From NCBI GenBank assembly GCA_004154925.1, contig QJNS01000195.1, positions 88,785 through 152,784 on the forward strand: 64,000 nt of DNA. Reading direction: 5' to 3'. The translations under genes were made by a program, and so were the position numbers. Shown here in pieces: positions 22,995 to 35,364 of this stretch. Within the stretch, counting starts at the first letter, position 1. The number at the start of each line of letters is the position of its first letter. Origin of the DNA: Monosporascus cannonballus. Lineage: Eukaryota > Ascomycota > Sordariomycetes > Xylariales. The notes below the pieces were generated by a model, which made no database searches, had not been told where the DNA came from, and saw only the letters and a list, made by a program, of their open reading frames with translations.

Positions 22995-25577
22995 AAATTT
23001 TACGAAACAAAAAGTTCAAATAAATGCCAGATACGGAAAAAACATTTCAGGATATTAAGAATACGATTATTAACGAATTAATATTAATTATGTACGATCC
23101 AAACCGCCCCGTTAAACTAAAAACCGATATTTCGGATTACGCATTAGGCGTAGTAATCAGATAATAAGATAATTAAAGCAAATTATATCTTATTATATTG
23201 TTTTTTTATAAATTAAAAAGAGCTAAATTTAATTACGGTATTCCAGATAGAGAATTTATGGCCATTATTATAATATTTCGAAAATTCAGGTATTTCTTAA
23301 AGAGAAATTTGCACTAACTAAAGGTTTATACGGATTATTAAAATTTTACCCGATTTACTATAACCAAAGAACTTATCGGACGATAATTTCGTTACGCGAA
23401 AAAATTGGCGAACTTTGATTTTATTATTATTTATAAAAAAAGCTCAAAAAATAATAAAGCAAATATTTTAAATAAGCGACCAAACCTCGGAAAAAAAATT
23501 GGTTAAAATTAGCCATACAATTTTCGATACCACTATAAAAAATATTTACGCCCGCGATAAATTACGATAATTCGGGTAATACCTTTCGATATATACCAGA
23601 AAATCTAGCAATATAACGATAATCTTCTAAAAATATCAAAAAATGGACAAAATACAAATTCTAAAAAAATACTAAAAAAATCTAATACAAAACATATATA
23701 AATATCAGTTATACGGATATCTAGAAATCTACAAAATCTTAAAACGGTTTTGGCGTGTGTGTTTCTTTCTTGGAATAAAATTAACAGTACAAAAAGTTAT
23801 ACGGCAATACGATATTTACGCCAAAACGAAGGTATAACGATATAAAATATACCGAAAATTACAGCTATTATTAATTGCAGAGTGGTTATGGTGTTTGGTT
23901 GTGTTTGGTTTTATTATTGGGTTTCGTGTCAAAAAACATAATTACAGAAATATATTACGATAACATTTTCGTAATCGTCGACCGATTTACAAAATTTTCT
24001 TATTTCTTACCATATTACGAGGATATAAATTCCGAAAAAATAACATATATTTTTTTCAAATAAATTTTTAGCATATACAAATTATTAATAAAAAATATTT
24101 TAGACAGAAAATCGATATTCGCATTTAAATTTTAACAAGGTCTTATAGTATAAATCGGCCTAAATTACAAATTATCCAGTGTATTTAAACTTTAAACAGA
24201 TAAACAAACGGAATAAATAAATTAAATTTTAGAAATTTATTTACGATATTATATTAATTACGAATAAAATAACTAAGTTAAAAGGTTATTAATCATATAA
24301 TTAATATATAATACCAGGTATTATAAAAATATTAAAATAATACTAATAAACGCAAATTTCGATTTTATTTTAGAAATTTACAAAATAATACGCGATGATA
24401 ATCCAATTAATATCAAAATAATCTTTACGTTAAAATAATTACGTTAATTACACCAAGAAATACAAATAGAACTAGAATTCGTACGTAATCAAATAAGCAA
24501 ATATTATAACTAAAAAAGGTTAAAAAAACTAATTTTCGAAAAGGAGAAAATGGTTTTCCTTTTCACTAAAAACATTTAAATAAAACGACCTAACAAAAAA
24601 CTTAATTTTAAATATATCGATATATTTAAAATCATTCAAAAAATCTCATAAAATAATTACTAATTGAAATTTCCGCCAAAAGTCAAATTCTATTTAAATT
24701 TTTACGGTTTCTTATTCAAATTAACAGTAAATATAATCAAAATACATATGGCACAAAATAATATAAAAATGGAAAACGAATAAATATACGAAATAAAAAA
24801 AAAAAATCTTCGATATGCGAAAACAAAACGGATTTCCCCAATACCTAATTAAATGGAAAAAATACCTAAATTCCGAAAACACTAGAGAACTTATTAAAAA
24901 CTTTATTAACGCCTAATATCTATTAAAAAAACTTTTATCAACAATAACGGAACTATCAAAAATAATTGCGTCCCAATTAACGTTTTTCACGGACTAATTA
25001 ATAAACGACCAATAGGTAGATTTAAGGTTAAACTAGTCGAAAGGAACTACGGCCTTTGCCGATATGGCCTAGGCGGCCTCCAGTTCGGCCTGTTTTTCTT
25101 AACGTTCCAATTTATCCAACTTCTTTAAGGACCGAAACTTACGAAATAATATGCGCGTTATACGGTTGGCCTATAATTTCTTTATTTTCGAAGCCGGCGA
25201 ACCTTAACTTGTACTTATTCCTTTTTTTTCTTAGTTTTCTCAAATTCCGTTTTAACCTTAAGGTAATTAAAAATAAGCTTTTTAAGTTAAGAAGTAAAAA
25301 AACTGTTAACGTTACAAAGATCTTGGTTCCGCGTTATACATTTTTCGCATCGGAAAAAATCTGACGAAAAAAAATAATAAAATAACAATCCGCACCGAAT
25401 ATAGTAAGAATACATAGATATATTCATAATTAGAAAAATAATTAACTTAAGCAAATTATTTCGTTTCTTCGTTTTTCTATTAATTGGTTTTTTAATATGA
25501 TTCGATATAATAATAAAAGGAAAACTTACAGAAAAAAAAAGATTTCGGGGCGAAAATTATGAAAAAAAAAAGAATCG
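22995..25577 (+). mobile_element. 5'-truncated Ty3/gypsy copy (G1-like), RNase H to 3' end
   Basis: The segment begins inside the RNase H domain (reading LILIMYDPNRPVKLKTDISDYALGVVI at 23080-23160). It is closely collinear with 32255-34150 of the complete G1 copy. Integrase follows at about 23,870-24,440, including IFVIVDRFTKFSYFLPYYED at 23966-24025 in which the first catalytic Asp is retained, then the post-integrase region. Many stops and A-runs interrupt it. The 5' part (gag, protease, reverse transcriptase) is missing; the left boundary is the solo LTR at 22789-22994. Confidence 0.8.
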
Positions 25578-25949
25578 TATTATAATCTAACAGGTTACAG
25601 CCTCGGAAAACGGTCGTAATAAGAAAATAACTAAGCCATATAGGTCGAAGTTATGTAATAGCTTGATAAGATCGATCATAAAACTTATAAAGCCATAATT
25701 CGATAGGATCGATCGTAAAGCCCATAAAGCCAGATACGATAGGACTAAAAAAATCAAGATATATATGTTTATTATTTTTATAATTTAGATAGTTTCAGCT
25801 TATAATATAATATCGTTACTCAAGGCATCCTTAGAATTACGAAACATAATACGTTATTATATCTATTGCTCAGATTCCCACGATACTCCTGTCAACATAA
25901 ACCCGTACGACTAAGGTTTAATAGTTGGTTAAATCCCCTAGCCGTTACA
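25578..25949 (+). repeat. 3' LTR of the truncated gypsy copy
   Basis: It starts TATTATAATCTAACAGG (RIP form of TGTTACGACCTGACAAG, the solo LTR at 36287) and ends GCCGTTACA. Its right half is nearly the same as the right half of the G1 LTRs. Its position after the truncated body matches the body-to-LTR junction of the complete copy (...GATCG then TATTATAA at 34821). Flanking pentamers AATCG and CTACT do not match, as expected for a truncated element. Confidence 0.75.
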
Positions 25950-28394
25950 CTACTAGCTTTTAGAACTTGGTTATAACCATTTTCCGGAAATTCCTGGATA
26001 AGTTTATGTTCGTTTATTTCGATAACATCCTTATTTACTTAGAAACTCTAAAAGAGCATAAAAAGCATATGGCCTAAGTACTTAGAACTTTGGACGAAGC
26101 AAATATTCGAATTAACCTAGCCAAAAACGTATAACATATACAAAAACTAAATTTTTTAGGATTTACTCTCACCTCCGGCCAAATCCAGATTTAACGTTCC
26201 AAGCTGAAAATAGTTAAAAACTGGCTTACTCCTAACAAGGCGACCGTTACAAATGTCTGCCAAATCTTAGGATTTACGGGTTATGTACGTAATTTAATCA
26301 AGAGATATAAAGACATAATTAGGCCATTAACGAAACTTACCCCCAAAAAGTACGTTAAAAAAGAATTCGAACTCCTAAAAAAAACCAAAAAAGCATTTTA
26401 AAAACTGAAGGAATTAATTACCAATGGACCTATCGTCAGAATGCTAAACTTAAACAAGAAAAAATGCTTAAAAACAAATATTTCGGACTATACCCTGGGC
26501 GCAATCTTGGAACAACAAAAGGATAATAGCAAATAGTACCCAATAGCATAATATTTAAAAGCATTCCCAAATACAAAACTCAGATACTAGATTTACGACA
26601 AAAAACTATTAGCAATTATTAACGTTTTTAAGAAATAAAAACCTTTCCTTAATAAAACTAAAAAACCCTTTAATATTTGCTTTAACTATAAAACTCTTAC
26701 TTATTTTATAAAAACTAAAAAATTAAACAAATAATATAAAAAATAAATAATTTTTCTATCTAGATTTAATTTCAAAATCCATTATATTAAAGGAAAACAA
26801 AAAACATCCAGGCGGACATTTTTAGTTGCAAAAAAGATTACGATTTTAAAGTTCCCAAAAAAATGCAGATATTATAGTATAACAAAAACAGCACGGTACA
26901 ATTATGCGAAATACTAAAAAAACCAATTCCAGAACTCTTAATACGATTCCGAAATTCCTACGATATAAAGGAACAAAAAGAAGTCCAACAGCTAAAAAGA
27001 TAGCCAAAAGATCAGCTACTATATAATGGCAAAATCTATGTTCCCAAAGATCAACAAAAACAATTTGTGAAAAAATTCCATAAAGATCCACTGCACGGAT
27101 ATTAAGAAATTTTCAAAACCACTAGACGATCACAAGAAAAATATAACTTTTTAAAGTTACGCCGTATAATTAAAAAAGTAATCAAAAACTATAATGTTTA
27201 TAACAAAACTAAGGTAGCACACTATAAACCCTATGGATTACTACAACCTACTAATATTCCTAATAAGGCGTAGAACACTATAACTTAGGACTTCATCATT
27301 AACTTACCTCTATCGAAAAACTCAGTCACTAAAATAAAATACGACGGAATATAGGTAATTATTAACAAACTTACCAAATATAAGTACTTCTTATCCTTTA
27401 AACAAACGTAACAATAGAACAATTAACCTATACCTTTATCAAAAGCTACTTCGATAAACATGGAATACTAGAAAAAATTATTCCGACAAAAATACGCTTT
27501 TCATTTCAAAATTCAGCACCAACTTTTTCAAACAAATTGGTACTAAGCTTAAATTCTTAACAACGTATCATCTATAAACGGATGGACAAATAAAACGACT
27601 TAATCAAACTGTGAAACAATATTTTCGAAATTACGTTAATTACTAACAAAATAACTAGGTAAAACTTTTACCACTAGCACAAATCGCTTACAACACATCT
27701 GTTAACCAAGACATGGGTATATCCCCTTATATAACTATATATAGACATAAAGCAGAAACTCAGCGACCAGAATAATTATTTATTAAGGTACAAAGAGTTG
27801 CCATAATCGCCCCAAGAACAGAAACATTAATAACAAAAATCAAAACGATCCAGGCCCGTTTCCAAAACGAATTAAGATTTCTCTAACAAAAAATAACGCA
27901 ATATTAAAATAAAAAAGTTAAAAGACCAATTTTAACGAAAAAAAAAACAAAGTTTACTTATTATACCGGAGGTAAAACGCAACTTCGAACATCTTACAAA
28001 TCAAAACAAAAAAAACCCAGCGACAAATTCGATTTTAAGAAACTTGGCCCATTCAAAACTGAAAAAATCATTTCCAAAACCAATTATCGACTATCGCTAC
28101 CCAAAAATATAAAAATACACACTGTTTTTTACATTTCTTTGTTAAAACCAGCTCTTAAAAACGCCCCGTTAAAAAAGACTTAAAATTGGAAAAAGACTTT
28201 AACGAATATAAAATCGAACAAATACTAGATTCTAAAATGGTCAAAAACAAAATCCAATACCTAATCAAATAAAAAATAGTCACATAAAAAATACGTAAAA
28301 ACCACTTAACTACTTAACGAATGCGATGGACCTAATTAAGACGTTTTATCGCCAGAATCCTGTTATGGCTTGGTCCACCGTAAGAGCTCCAGTA

Positions 28395-28833
28395 TGTTAT
28401 GACCTAGCAGCCTTGGCTTCTCCAAAAGGTCGGAAAGCTTAGGAGCTTAGGCCCCGACCATGCCAAGAGGGTCACGTGACTGGCTCAAAGAGACTCAATG
28501 TACTTGATTGGTGTTGCAAGGATTTGGCGCCTTGAGCCAGATGAGCCAGAAGATGGGCTTAAGGGGGCTTAAGGGCACTTAAAGGGGACAACTTACCAAA
28601 GTATGTTTTGAGCTAACTTAAGCAGCTTAAGCCAGAATAAAAATATATACGCTTATTATTTTTATAATTTAAATAGTATTAATTTGTAATAATATTTCCT
28701 TACCCAAAGTACCCTTAGTATTACGAAATATAATACGTTATTATATTTATTATTCAGATTCCCATAATATTCCTGCCAATATAAACCCGTCGATTTAAGG
28801 TTTAATAATTGGTTAAACCGCCTAGCCGTTATA
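28395..28833 (+). repeat. 5' LTR of G1
   Basis: It begins TGTTATGACCTAGCAGCC and ends GCCGTTATA (RIP form of GCCGTCACA). It includes a run of GGCTTAAG-type short repeats near 28,556-28,590. The right two-thirds align with the solo LTR at 36287-36674, whereas the left third does not. Confidence 0.9.
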
Positions 28834-28919
28834 CGTTACAAGCTTTTATTCAATAATACCGTTAAACTCTGAGTAATATTTAACATTATTAAAATATTAA
28901 CCAGTATTTAAGAAATCTT

Positions 28920-29735
28920 TATTTAGCAGTTTCAGGTTCGAATTCGGGAGTTAGAAAAAAAAGTTCGACAACTTAAGGTTACGCCTGCCTAACCCTTTTT
29001 TATTCGTATAAAGTTAAAAAAACCAAAATCTTACGATGGAAAAAGCAACCCTTAGATTTTCCTAATTTAAGCACGAATTTACCTTCGCTTCTTAAATTTT
29101 AATAACCCAGCGGATATGGTCCTAGTAGTAGGAATATGCCTAATAGGAAATGCGGCTAATTAATTTGAACCTATTATGAGAAATTTCCTAAAAGTAAAAG
29201 AAATAAATAGGGAGGATTTTACTAATAAGATTTTTTTAACCTATACCAATTTCGAAAATAAAATGCGCGATAATTTCGGTAATCCGGATAAAAAACGATT
29301 AACGGCTTAATAATTCCTATAATTCCGATAAAAAGGATTTACGTCCAAGTACGCCGTAACCTTTAAAAGTTTTGCGGCTAAAACGGAATGGGGAAATAAT
29401 AAAACCGACGTTTTTATCGATATATTTTATAAAAGGTTAAAAAATAATATAAAAAATAAAATTATTTGGATTAAACGATTAGTTATATTAAATCGGTATA
29501 TTATAAAGGCAATTAAAATTGATAATCGATAATTTAAAAAACGATAAAAAAAAAGATAATATGTCCCGCGTTCGGGATATAAGTCCAATTAGGGGAAAAA
29601 AAACGTACCCCTTATTTTTTACAGAACGGCGTTAGAACCTATAGAACTTGGCGTTACCCATAAATAAAATTAAAGCTAGATTAAATGCTTTAATTACGGC
29701 AAAACGGGACATAAAGCTTATAAATATAAGAAACC
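28920..29735 (+). pseudogene. Gag remnant of G1 with mutated zinc knuckle
   Basis: Coding traces such as FEPIMRNFLKVKEINREDF and AVTFKSFAAKTEWGNN are typical of gypsy Gag capsid regions. At 29686-29730 a CCHC zinc knuckle reads CFNYGKTGHKAYKYK: the second and fourth ligands, expected to be Cys, are Tyr (TGC to TAC), each a single G-to-A change. Several stops interrupt the frame. Confidence 0.75.
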
Positions 29736-30779
29736 TAAGAAATTACGACAAAATAATCAGACCCTTATACCGGAAAAATAACTCAGGAATAATTAAGGAA
29801 ACGATAATAAAGCTATTAACATAATTCAAACCAAATATGCATTAGGTTTTAAGCAAAAGGTTTAACTGAACCCATCCTAATAAAAAATTCGACGAAAAAT
29901 GCGAAAAGTTAGGAAGCTGGTTTAATAGGAATTACGAATATAACAAGAGGCATTATAAGGATAGCTATACGAATACCGGGATTAAACAAAAAAACTTTGT
30001 TCCGGAACATCCGATCGATACGGCAAAATGTATGCTATGCACTGTCGACGACGAAAATATCCCGATTACGAAAAATAAAAATAACATATTTACGTACGAA
30101 TTACCCGTATATATTATAAGAGATTCGACTTTTTAAACCGTACCGGGTATAATAAAAATAATAAGTAATAATATCGATAATTTCGAATTATAACCCCAGG
30201 AAATATCTAATAGCTGGCCGAAATAAAAAACTAGCCCGAAAAAAAATAATGCCCGTAAAAAAACCTTTTTTATTATTATGGATAATATAATTACCAAACG
30301 GAAAAAGAGTTAATTTAGCGTACGGTAAAAAAACATTATTAGAAAGCTATTACGAACCTTTATTTTTAATTAACATTTATTATAGATCCTTACGAAAAAA
30401 AGGTTATTAAAAATACGTTAGTTTATAAAAAATCTTTAAAACGATAACCAAAATAACGCATAATAAGATATAGTCGTAAATATAAAAAAATAATTTATTC
30501 AATAAAAAAAGGAATTATAAAAAAATCAAGAACAATTAATACGGCTTAAAGAAACAGTACGCCGACAACAACAATAAATATAATAATTTAACGCGCTAAA
30601 CAAAAAAACATAAATAAAGTTCGACCGATTCGAATAAAAATTAAAAAAAAAGTTATTTATAAAAAAACCGCAAAATAAGAAAACCCAGAGGAATTAAAGG
30701 GAATTCCCAAAAAAGGCTTTAAACGCGACGATAAGAAACGTTAACGACCTTTTTATTTTGAATATATAAATCGGAATGC

Positions 30780-31090
30780 ATTAGTATATCGCAATAATAA
30801 ATTGCGGAACTTTAAGCGGAAATTATATTATACCGGATGTGGTTAATAAATTTAAATTGCTATGGAAATATAAGTTAAAACCTTATATAACGACAAATGC
30901 CGAAAATTAGGAATTCGCTTACGATAACGGAAAAATCATATACGAAATTAATTATCTTAAGATTTTTATTTAAAAGCGATATTAAACGGTTAATTTCGAT
31001 ATCGTTTTATTCGGAAATTACGATATGATTTTAAGATTATTATGGATACGCCAGTACGGAATTTTAATTAACGGCGGAATTAGCCAGATA
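30780..31090 (+). pseudogene. Retropepsin remnant of G1
   Basis: The reading AIINCGTLSGNYIIPDVVNKF corresponds to the aspartic protease active-site region A-x-x-D-S-G-A. The catalytic Asp codon is AAT (30800-30802), that is Asn, consistent with one G-to-A change. A downstream segment NFDIVLFGNYDMILRLLWIRQYG matches the flap/C-terminal part (usually GxDxILGxPWL). Confidence 0.7.
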
Positions 31091-31539
31091 AAGTTCGTTT
31101 TATTTTTTGTTAATAAATAAAAAACGAAAAAATTAAAATCTTAATATTCGATCGATAATAACGACGAATACAGATATAAGGATATAATAAATATTTTATT
31201 ATCCAAAAAATAAGATATAAAAAAAATAAGTATTAAAAAAATACGACGTATTATTATTATTATTAAAACGAAATTAAGGTAATTAAATAACGATTTAAAA
31301 TAATAGCTTAAGGAATTAAAAAATCTGATTAATATATTACCATAATACCATAAACATAAGCAGCTTTTTAAAAAGAAGTTCGATACAAAATTACCAAAAT
31401 ATAACGAATAAAATTATAAAATAATCCTTAAAAAAAACCTTTAACGAAATTTTACCCTATTTATAATCTTAGCGGAAATAAGTTGCGCATTTTCAAAGAA
31501 TATTTGGAAAATCGGTTATAAAAAGAATAAATTCGACCT

Positions 31540-32720
31540 TTAAAGTTACCCGTAAAATACCTTATGTTTTTCGTACCTAAAAAAAAAACGGAAAATTACG
31601 ATTTATGGTCGATTATCGATAATTAAATAATATTACAGTTAAAAATCAAATATTATTACCTTTGATTACGGAAATAAAAAACTGATTTTACGGAATTAAA
31701 TGGTTTATAGCATTTGATTTTAAAAATAAATACAACCTTATTAAAATTAAGAAAGGATATAAATAAAAAACAACTTTTAGAACGAAATACGGACTATTTA
31801 AATACTTGGTTATGTTAATGAGATTTACAAACGTATTAATAATTTTCTAACGAATGGTTAATTACGTACTAAAAGAATACCTCGATATTTTCGTTATTTG
31901 CTATCTCGACGACATCCTTATTTTTTCGAAAACAAAAAAGCATACGCAAAATACGTTCATAAAATTTTTCAAGTTTTACAGGACGTAAAGTTACTTATTA
32001 GCGCAGAAAAAAATTAGTTCCATATATAGAAAGTAAAATATCTGGGATATATTATTACCCCAGGATATATCAGGATGGACTCTAAGAAAATTGTTGCAGT
32101 TATAAAATGGCAAACGCTAATAATAATTAAGGAAGTACAGGTATTCCTTGGATTTACCAATTATTACAGGAAGTTTATTCGAAACTTTAGCAAAATAACC
32201 ATACCTTTAACGAATCTTATAAAGAAAAAAAAATTCAAATGGACGTTAAATACAGAAAAGGTATTTTAAGATATTAAGAATACGATTACCAGCAAACTAA
32301 TATTAATTATGTACGATTTAAACCGCCCCGTTAAATTAGAAACCGATATTTCGGATTACGCGTTAAACGTAATAATCGGATAACGAAATAATTAAAGTAA
32401 ATTATATCTTATTATATTTTTTTCGTACAAGTTAAAGAGAGCCGAACTTAATTACGGCATTTTAAATAAGGAATTTATAGCTATTATTATGGCATTTCGG
32501 GAATTTAAACATTTCCTAAAGGGAAATTCGTACCAGATTAAGGTTTATACGGATTATTAAAATCTTACCCGATTTACCACGACTAGAAAACTTATAAAAC
32601 GATAATTAAAATATGCCAAAAATTTGGCGAATTTCGACTTCGTTATTATTTACAGGAAAAAATTAGAAAACGGCAAAGCAAACGCGTTAAACAAATAACC
32701 AAATTTCGAAAAGAAATTAA
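31540..32720 (+). pseudogene. Reverse transcriptase and RNase H remnant of G1
   Basis: FVPKKKTENYDLWSIIDN at about 31,570-31,620 is the K-x-G-x-R-x-x-x-DYR region. The active box is intact as CYLDDILIFSKT with YLDD at 31912-31923. An open stretch of 64 codons at 32075-32269 (EVQVFLGFTNYYRKFIRNFS...PLTNLI) is the thumb/connection region. RNase H follows with ETDISDYAL at about 32,340. Frame is largely kept; the damage is nonsense and missense. Confidence 0.85.
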
Positions 32721-32779
32721 TCAAAATTAGCTATATAATTTTTGATACCATTACAAAAGGATATTTACGCCCACGACAG

Positions 32780-33960
32780 ATTACAACAATTCGGGCAGAA
32801 CCTTACGGCATACATCAAAAGATTTAACAGCATAACAATAATCTCTTAAAGAACTAAAAAACGGATAAAATATAGGTCCCAAAGAAATACCGAAAAAACC
32901 TAGTACGAAAAATATACAAATATCAATTACATAAATATCCAGGAATTTACAAAATTTTAAAACGAATCAAACGAATATATCACTTTCCTAACATGAAATT
33001 TACGGTTCAAAAAGTTATACGACAATATGATATTTATGCCAAAACGAAAGTACCATAACATAAACCATACGGAAAACTACAACCGTTACCAGTCGCAAAA
33101 CGACTATAGGATTCGATCATTATAAACTTCATTACCAAACTTCCCTTATCCAAAAATCCAGCGATAAAAATACACTATAATAGCATATTCGTAATCGTCG
33201 ATCGATTCACAAAATTTTCTTATTTTCTACTATATCATAAGAACACAAACGCCGAATAACTGGTATACATTTTTTTCAGACATATTTTTAGCGTATACAG
33301 GTTACTAATAAAAATCGTATTAAACAAAGAATTAACGTTTGCATCTAAGTTTTGATAAGGCTTAATAGCATAAATCGGCCTAAATCACAAATTATTTAAC
33401 GTATTCAGACTTTAAACGGATAAATAAACGGAATAATTAAACCAAATACTGGAAATATATTTGCGATATTATATTAATTACGAACAAAATAACTGGGTTA
33501 AAAAATTACTTATCGCCCAACTAGCTTACAATATTATTTATTACGAAAATACAAAAATTACTTTAACAAACGCCAATTTCGGGTTTATTCCAGAAATTTA
33601 TAAAGAAATACATAACGACGGACCTATTAATATTAAAACAATTTTTACGTTAAATAATTAAGATAATTATATTAGGAAATAAAAACAAAATTAAAGTTCG
33701 TACGTAACCAAATAAATATATATTATAACGAAAAACGGTTAAAGAGATTAACTTTCGAAAAGGGGGAAATAGTTTATCTCGTTATCAAAAATATTCAAAT
33801 AAAAAAATCTAGCAAAAAACTCGATTTTAAATATATTGATCCATATAAAATCGCCAAAAAAATCTCAGAAAATAATTACCAGTTAAAACTTCCACCAAAG
33901 GTTAAATTCCATCCAATTTTTCACGTTTCCTTATTCGAATTAACAACAAATATAATCAAG
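32780..33960 (+). pseudogene. Integrase and post-integrase remnant of G1
   Basis: The core trace IFVIVDRFTKFSYFLLYHKNT (about 33,189-33,245) marks the first catalytic Asp. An open stretch at 33461-33661 reads RYYINYEQNNWVKKLLIAQL, the usual end of the core. The region to about 33,960 has the KLPPKVKFHPIFHVS-like post-integrase segment typical of the family. Confidence 0.8.
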
Positions 33961-34468
33961 ATACGAACGGCATAAAACAAAGTAAAAATAAAAGACGAAA
34001 CAACATATAAAATAAAGAAAATTTTCGATATACGGAAATAAAACGGATTTACCCAATACCTAATTAAGTGGAAAAAGTACCTGGATTCCGAAAATTCATA
34101 AAAATTAACCAAAAACTTTACGGACGCCTAACGTCTATTAAAAAGCTTTTACTAATAACGACGGACGTATTTAAACTAACAGCCGACTAATTAATAATCG
34201 GAATATCGGGCCAGTTAACCGCAGCTTATGCTAACGTAACGGCCGTAACGGCGGCTTCCAGTTATTATTATTTTTGCTTTAAACGTTCGAATTCCTTTAT
34301 CGCCTCCGTACCTTAAATATTACGACGAAATATTTTAATTCCCCGTTAGCAAAAAAACTTCTTTTATTTTCGCAAACGATTTAAACGACCAAATAATTTG
34401 TTAATGTGCTACTGCAGTTCGAATAAACGCTAATAAGCTTTAAGTAATTCTTTTTCGGCAAAACGTTC

Positions 34469-34762
34469 CTAAGAATTTAGCCGATCCTTTTTAATTATTA
34501 ACCGACAATATTCGACCTCGGAAAAACCAAAAAGATTATAAGGGCCCCCGTAAGCCGTACAAAAAAAACATTTCCCCGAATTATGGTAAGTTTCGTAAAT
34601 TTTGTTCGCAAACTTACAGCGAAAATAAAAAACGTTTAAAAATATAATAAAACCGAGACGGTCAATACGTTCTGAAAAAATAAAGGCGTTAATACGCTTA
34701 CGAAACCGAGATTTTTCAATACGACCAAATATATTAAATATAAAAAAAAAGTTACTTACCAA
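34469..34762 (-). other. Antisense open frame with CxxC in the 3' region of G1
   Basis: A 97-codon frame runs opposite to pol, between the integrase end and the 3' LTR. It contains YHNSGKCFFCTAYGGPYNLF and a further EVEYCRL. A similar minus-strand reading, weaker and stop-broken, occurs in the matching 3' region of G2 (about 35,700-35,990; FYNGKYSELPLLY in one frame, NCHYCT in another). It may be a conserved antisense gene of these elements, or simply the complement of a constrained region. Confidence 0.4.
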
Positions 34763-34820
34763 GGTTAACGAACGGACAAATTGATCTTTAAGGACAAAAA
34801 TCCTAAAAAGGGAAAGATCG

Positions 34821-35258
34821 TATTATAACTTAGCAGCCTTAGCTTTTCCAAAAGGTCGGAAAGCTTAAAAGCTTAAGCCCCGACCATATTAAAAGGGTTA
34901 CGTAACTAGCTCAAAAAACTTAATGTATTTAATTAATGTTACAAGGATTTGGCGCCTTAAGCCAGTTAAGCCAGGAAATAGGTTCAAGGGGGCTTAAGGG
35001 CACTTAAAGGGAACAACTTACCAAAGGATGTTTTGAGCCAATTTAAGCAACTTAAGCCAGAATAAAAATATATACGCTTATTATTTCCATAATCTAAATA
35101 ATATCAGCTTATAATAACATTTCGTTATTTAAAATACCCTTGGTATTACGAAACATAATACGTTATTATATTTATTGCTTAGATTCCCACGATACTTCTG
35201 CCAACATAAACCCGTCGACTTAAGGTTTAATAGTTGGTTAAACCGCCTAGCCGTCACA
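34821..35258 (+). repeat. 3' LTR of G1
   Basis: It begins TATTATAACTTAGCAGCC and ends CCGTCACA. It differs from the 5' LTR almost only by C/T and G/A differences in either direction, so both copies have been mutated independently. Confidence 0.9.
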
Positions 35259-35364
35259 CAGTATATATGCAGCTGTAAGCACCAGGATGATTGCCACAAT
35301 TGCGATCATTCCACTGATCTTTTGCCCTGGTGGCGTAATGGCATGGTGCAGCCATAACAAATCC

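Larger units (their letters stand above)
28395..35258 (+). mobile_element. Complete Ty3/gypsy retrotransposon G1, RIP-inactivated
   Basis: The element is 6864 bp, with LTRs at 28395-28833 (439 bp) and 34821-35258 (438 bp) and a perfect 5-bp TSD CAGTA at 28390-28394 and 35259-35263. Internal order is gag, zinc knuckle, retropepsin, reverse transcriptase, RNase H, integrase, the Ty3/gypsy order. Every domain is riddled with stops and characteristic substitutions. The left LTR keeps TG while the right begins TA, one G-to-A change. Insertion was into the 130-bp element described at 28361-35359. Confidence 0.93.
28361..35359. mobile_element. 130-bp TGTTATGGCT...AGCCATAACA element, split by G1
   Basis: Bases 28361-28394 and 35264-35359 form one 130-bp unit once G1 and its duplicated CAGTA are removed. 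Its ends are a perfect 10-bp inverted repeat (TGTTATGGCT / AGCCATAACA). It is flanked by a 5-bp TSD, AATCC, at 28356-28360 and 35360-35364. Five-base TSDs and TG...CA ends fit a very short solo LTR; a small inverted-repeat element is the alternative. It is not visibly RIP-mutated. A TGGCGTAATGG stretch near 35330 weakly resembles an RNA polymerase III A box, but no B box is visible. Confidence 0.75.
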
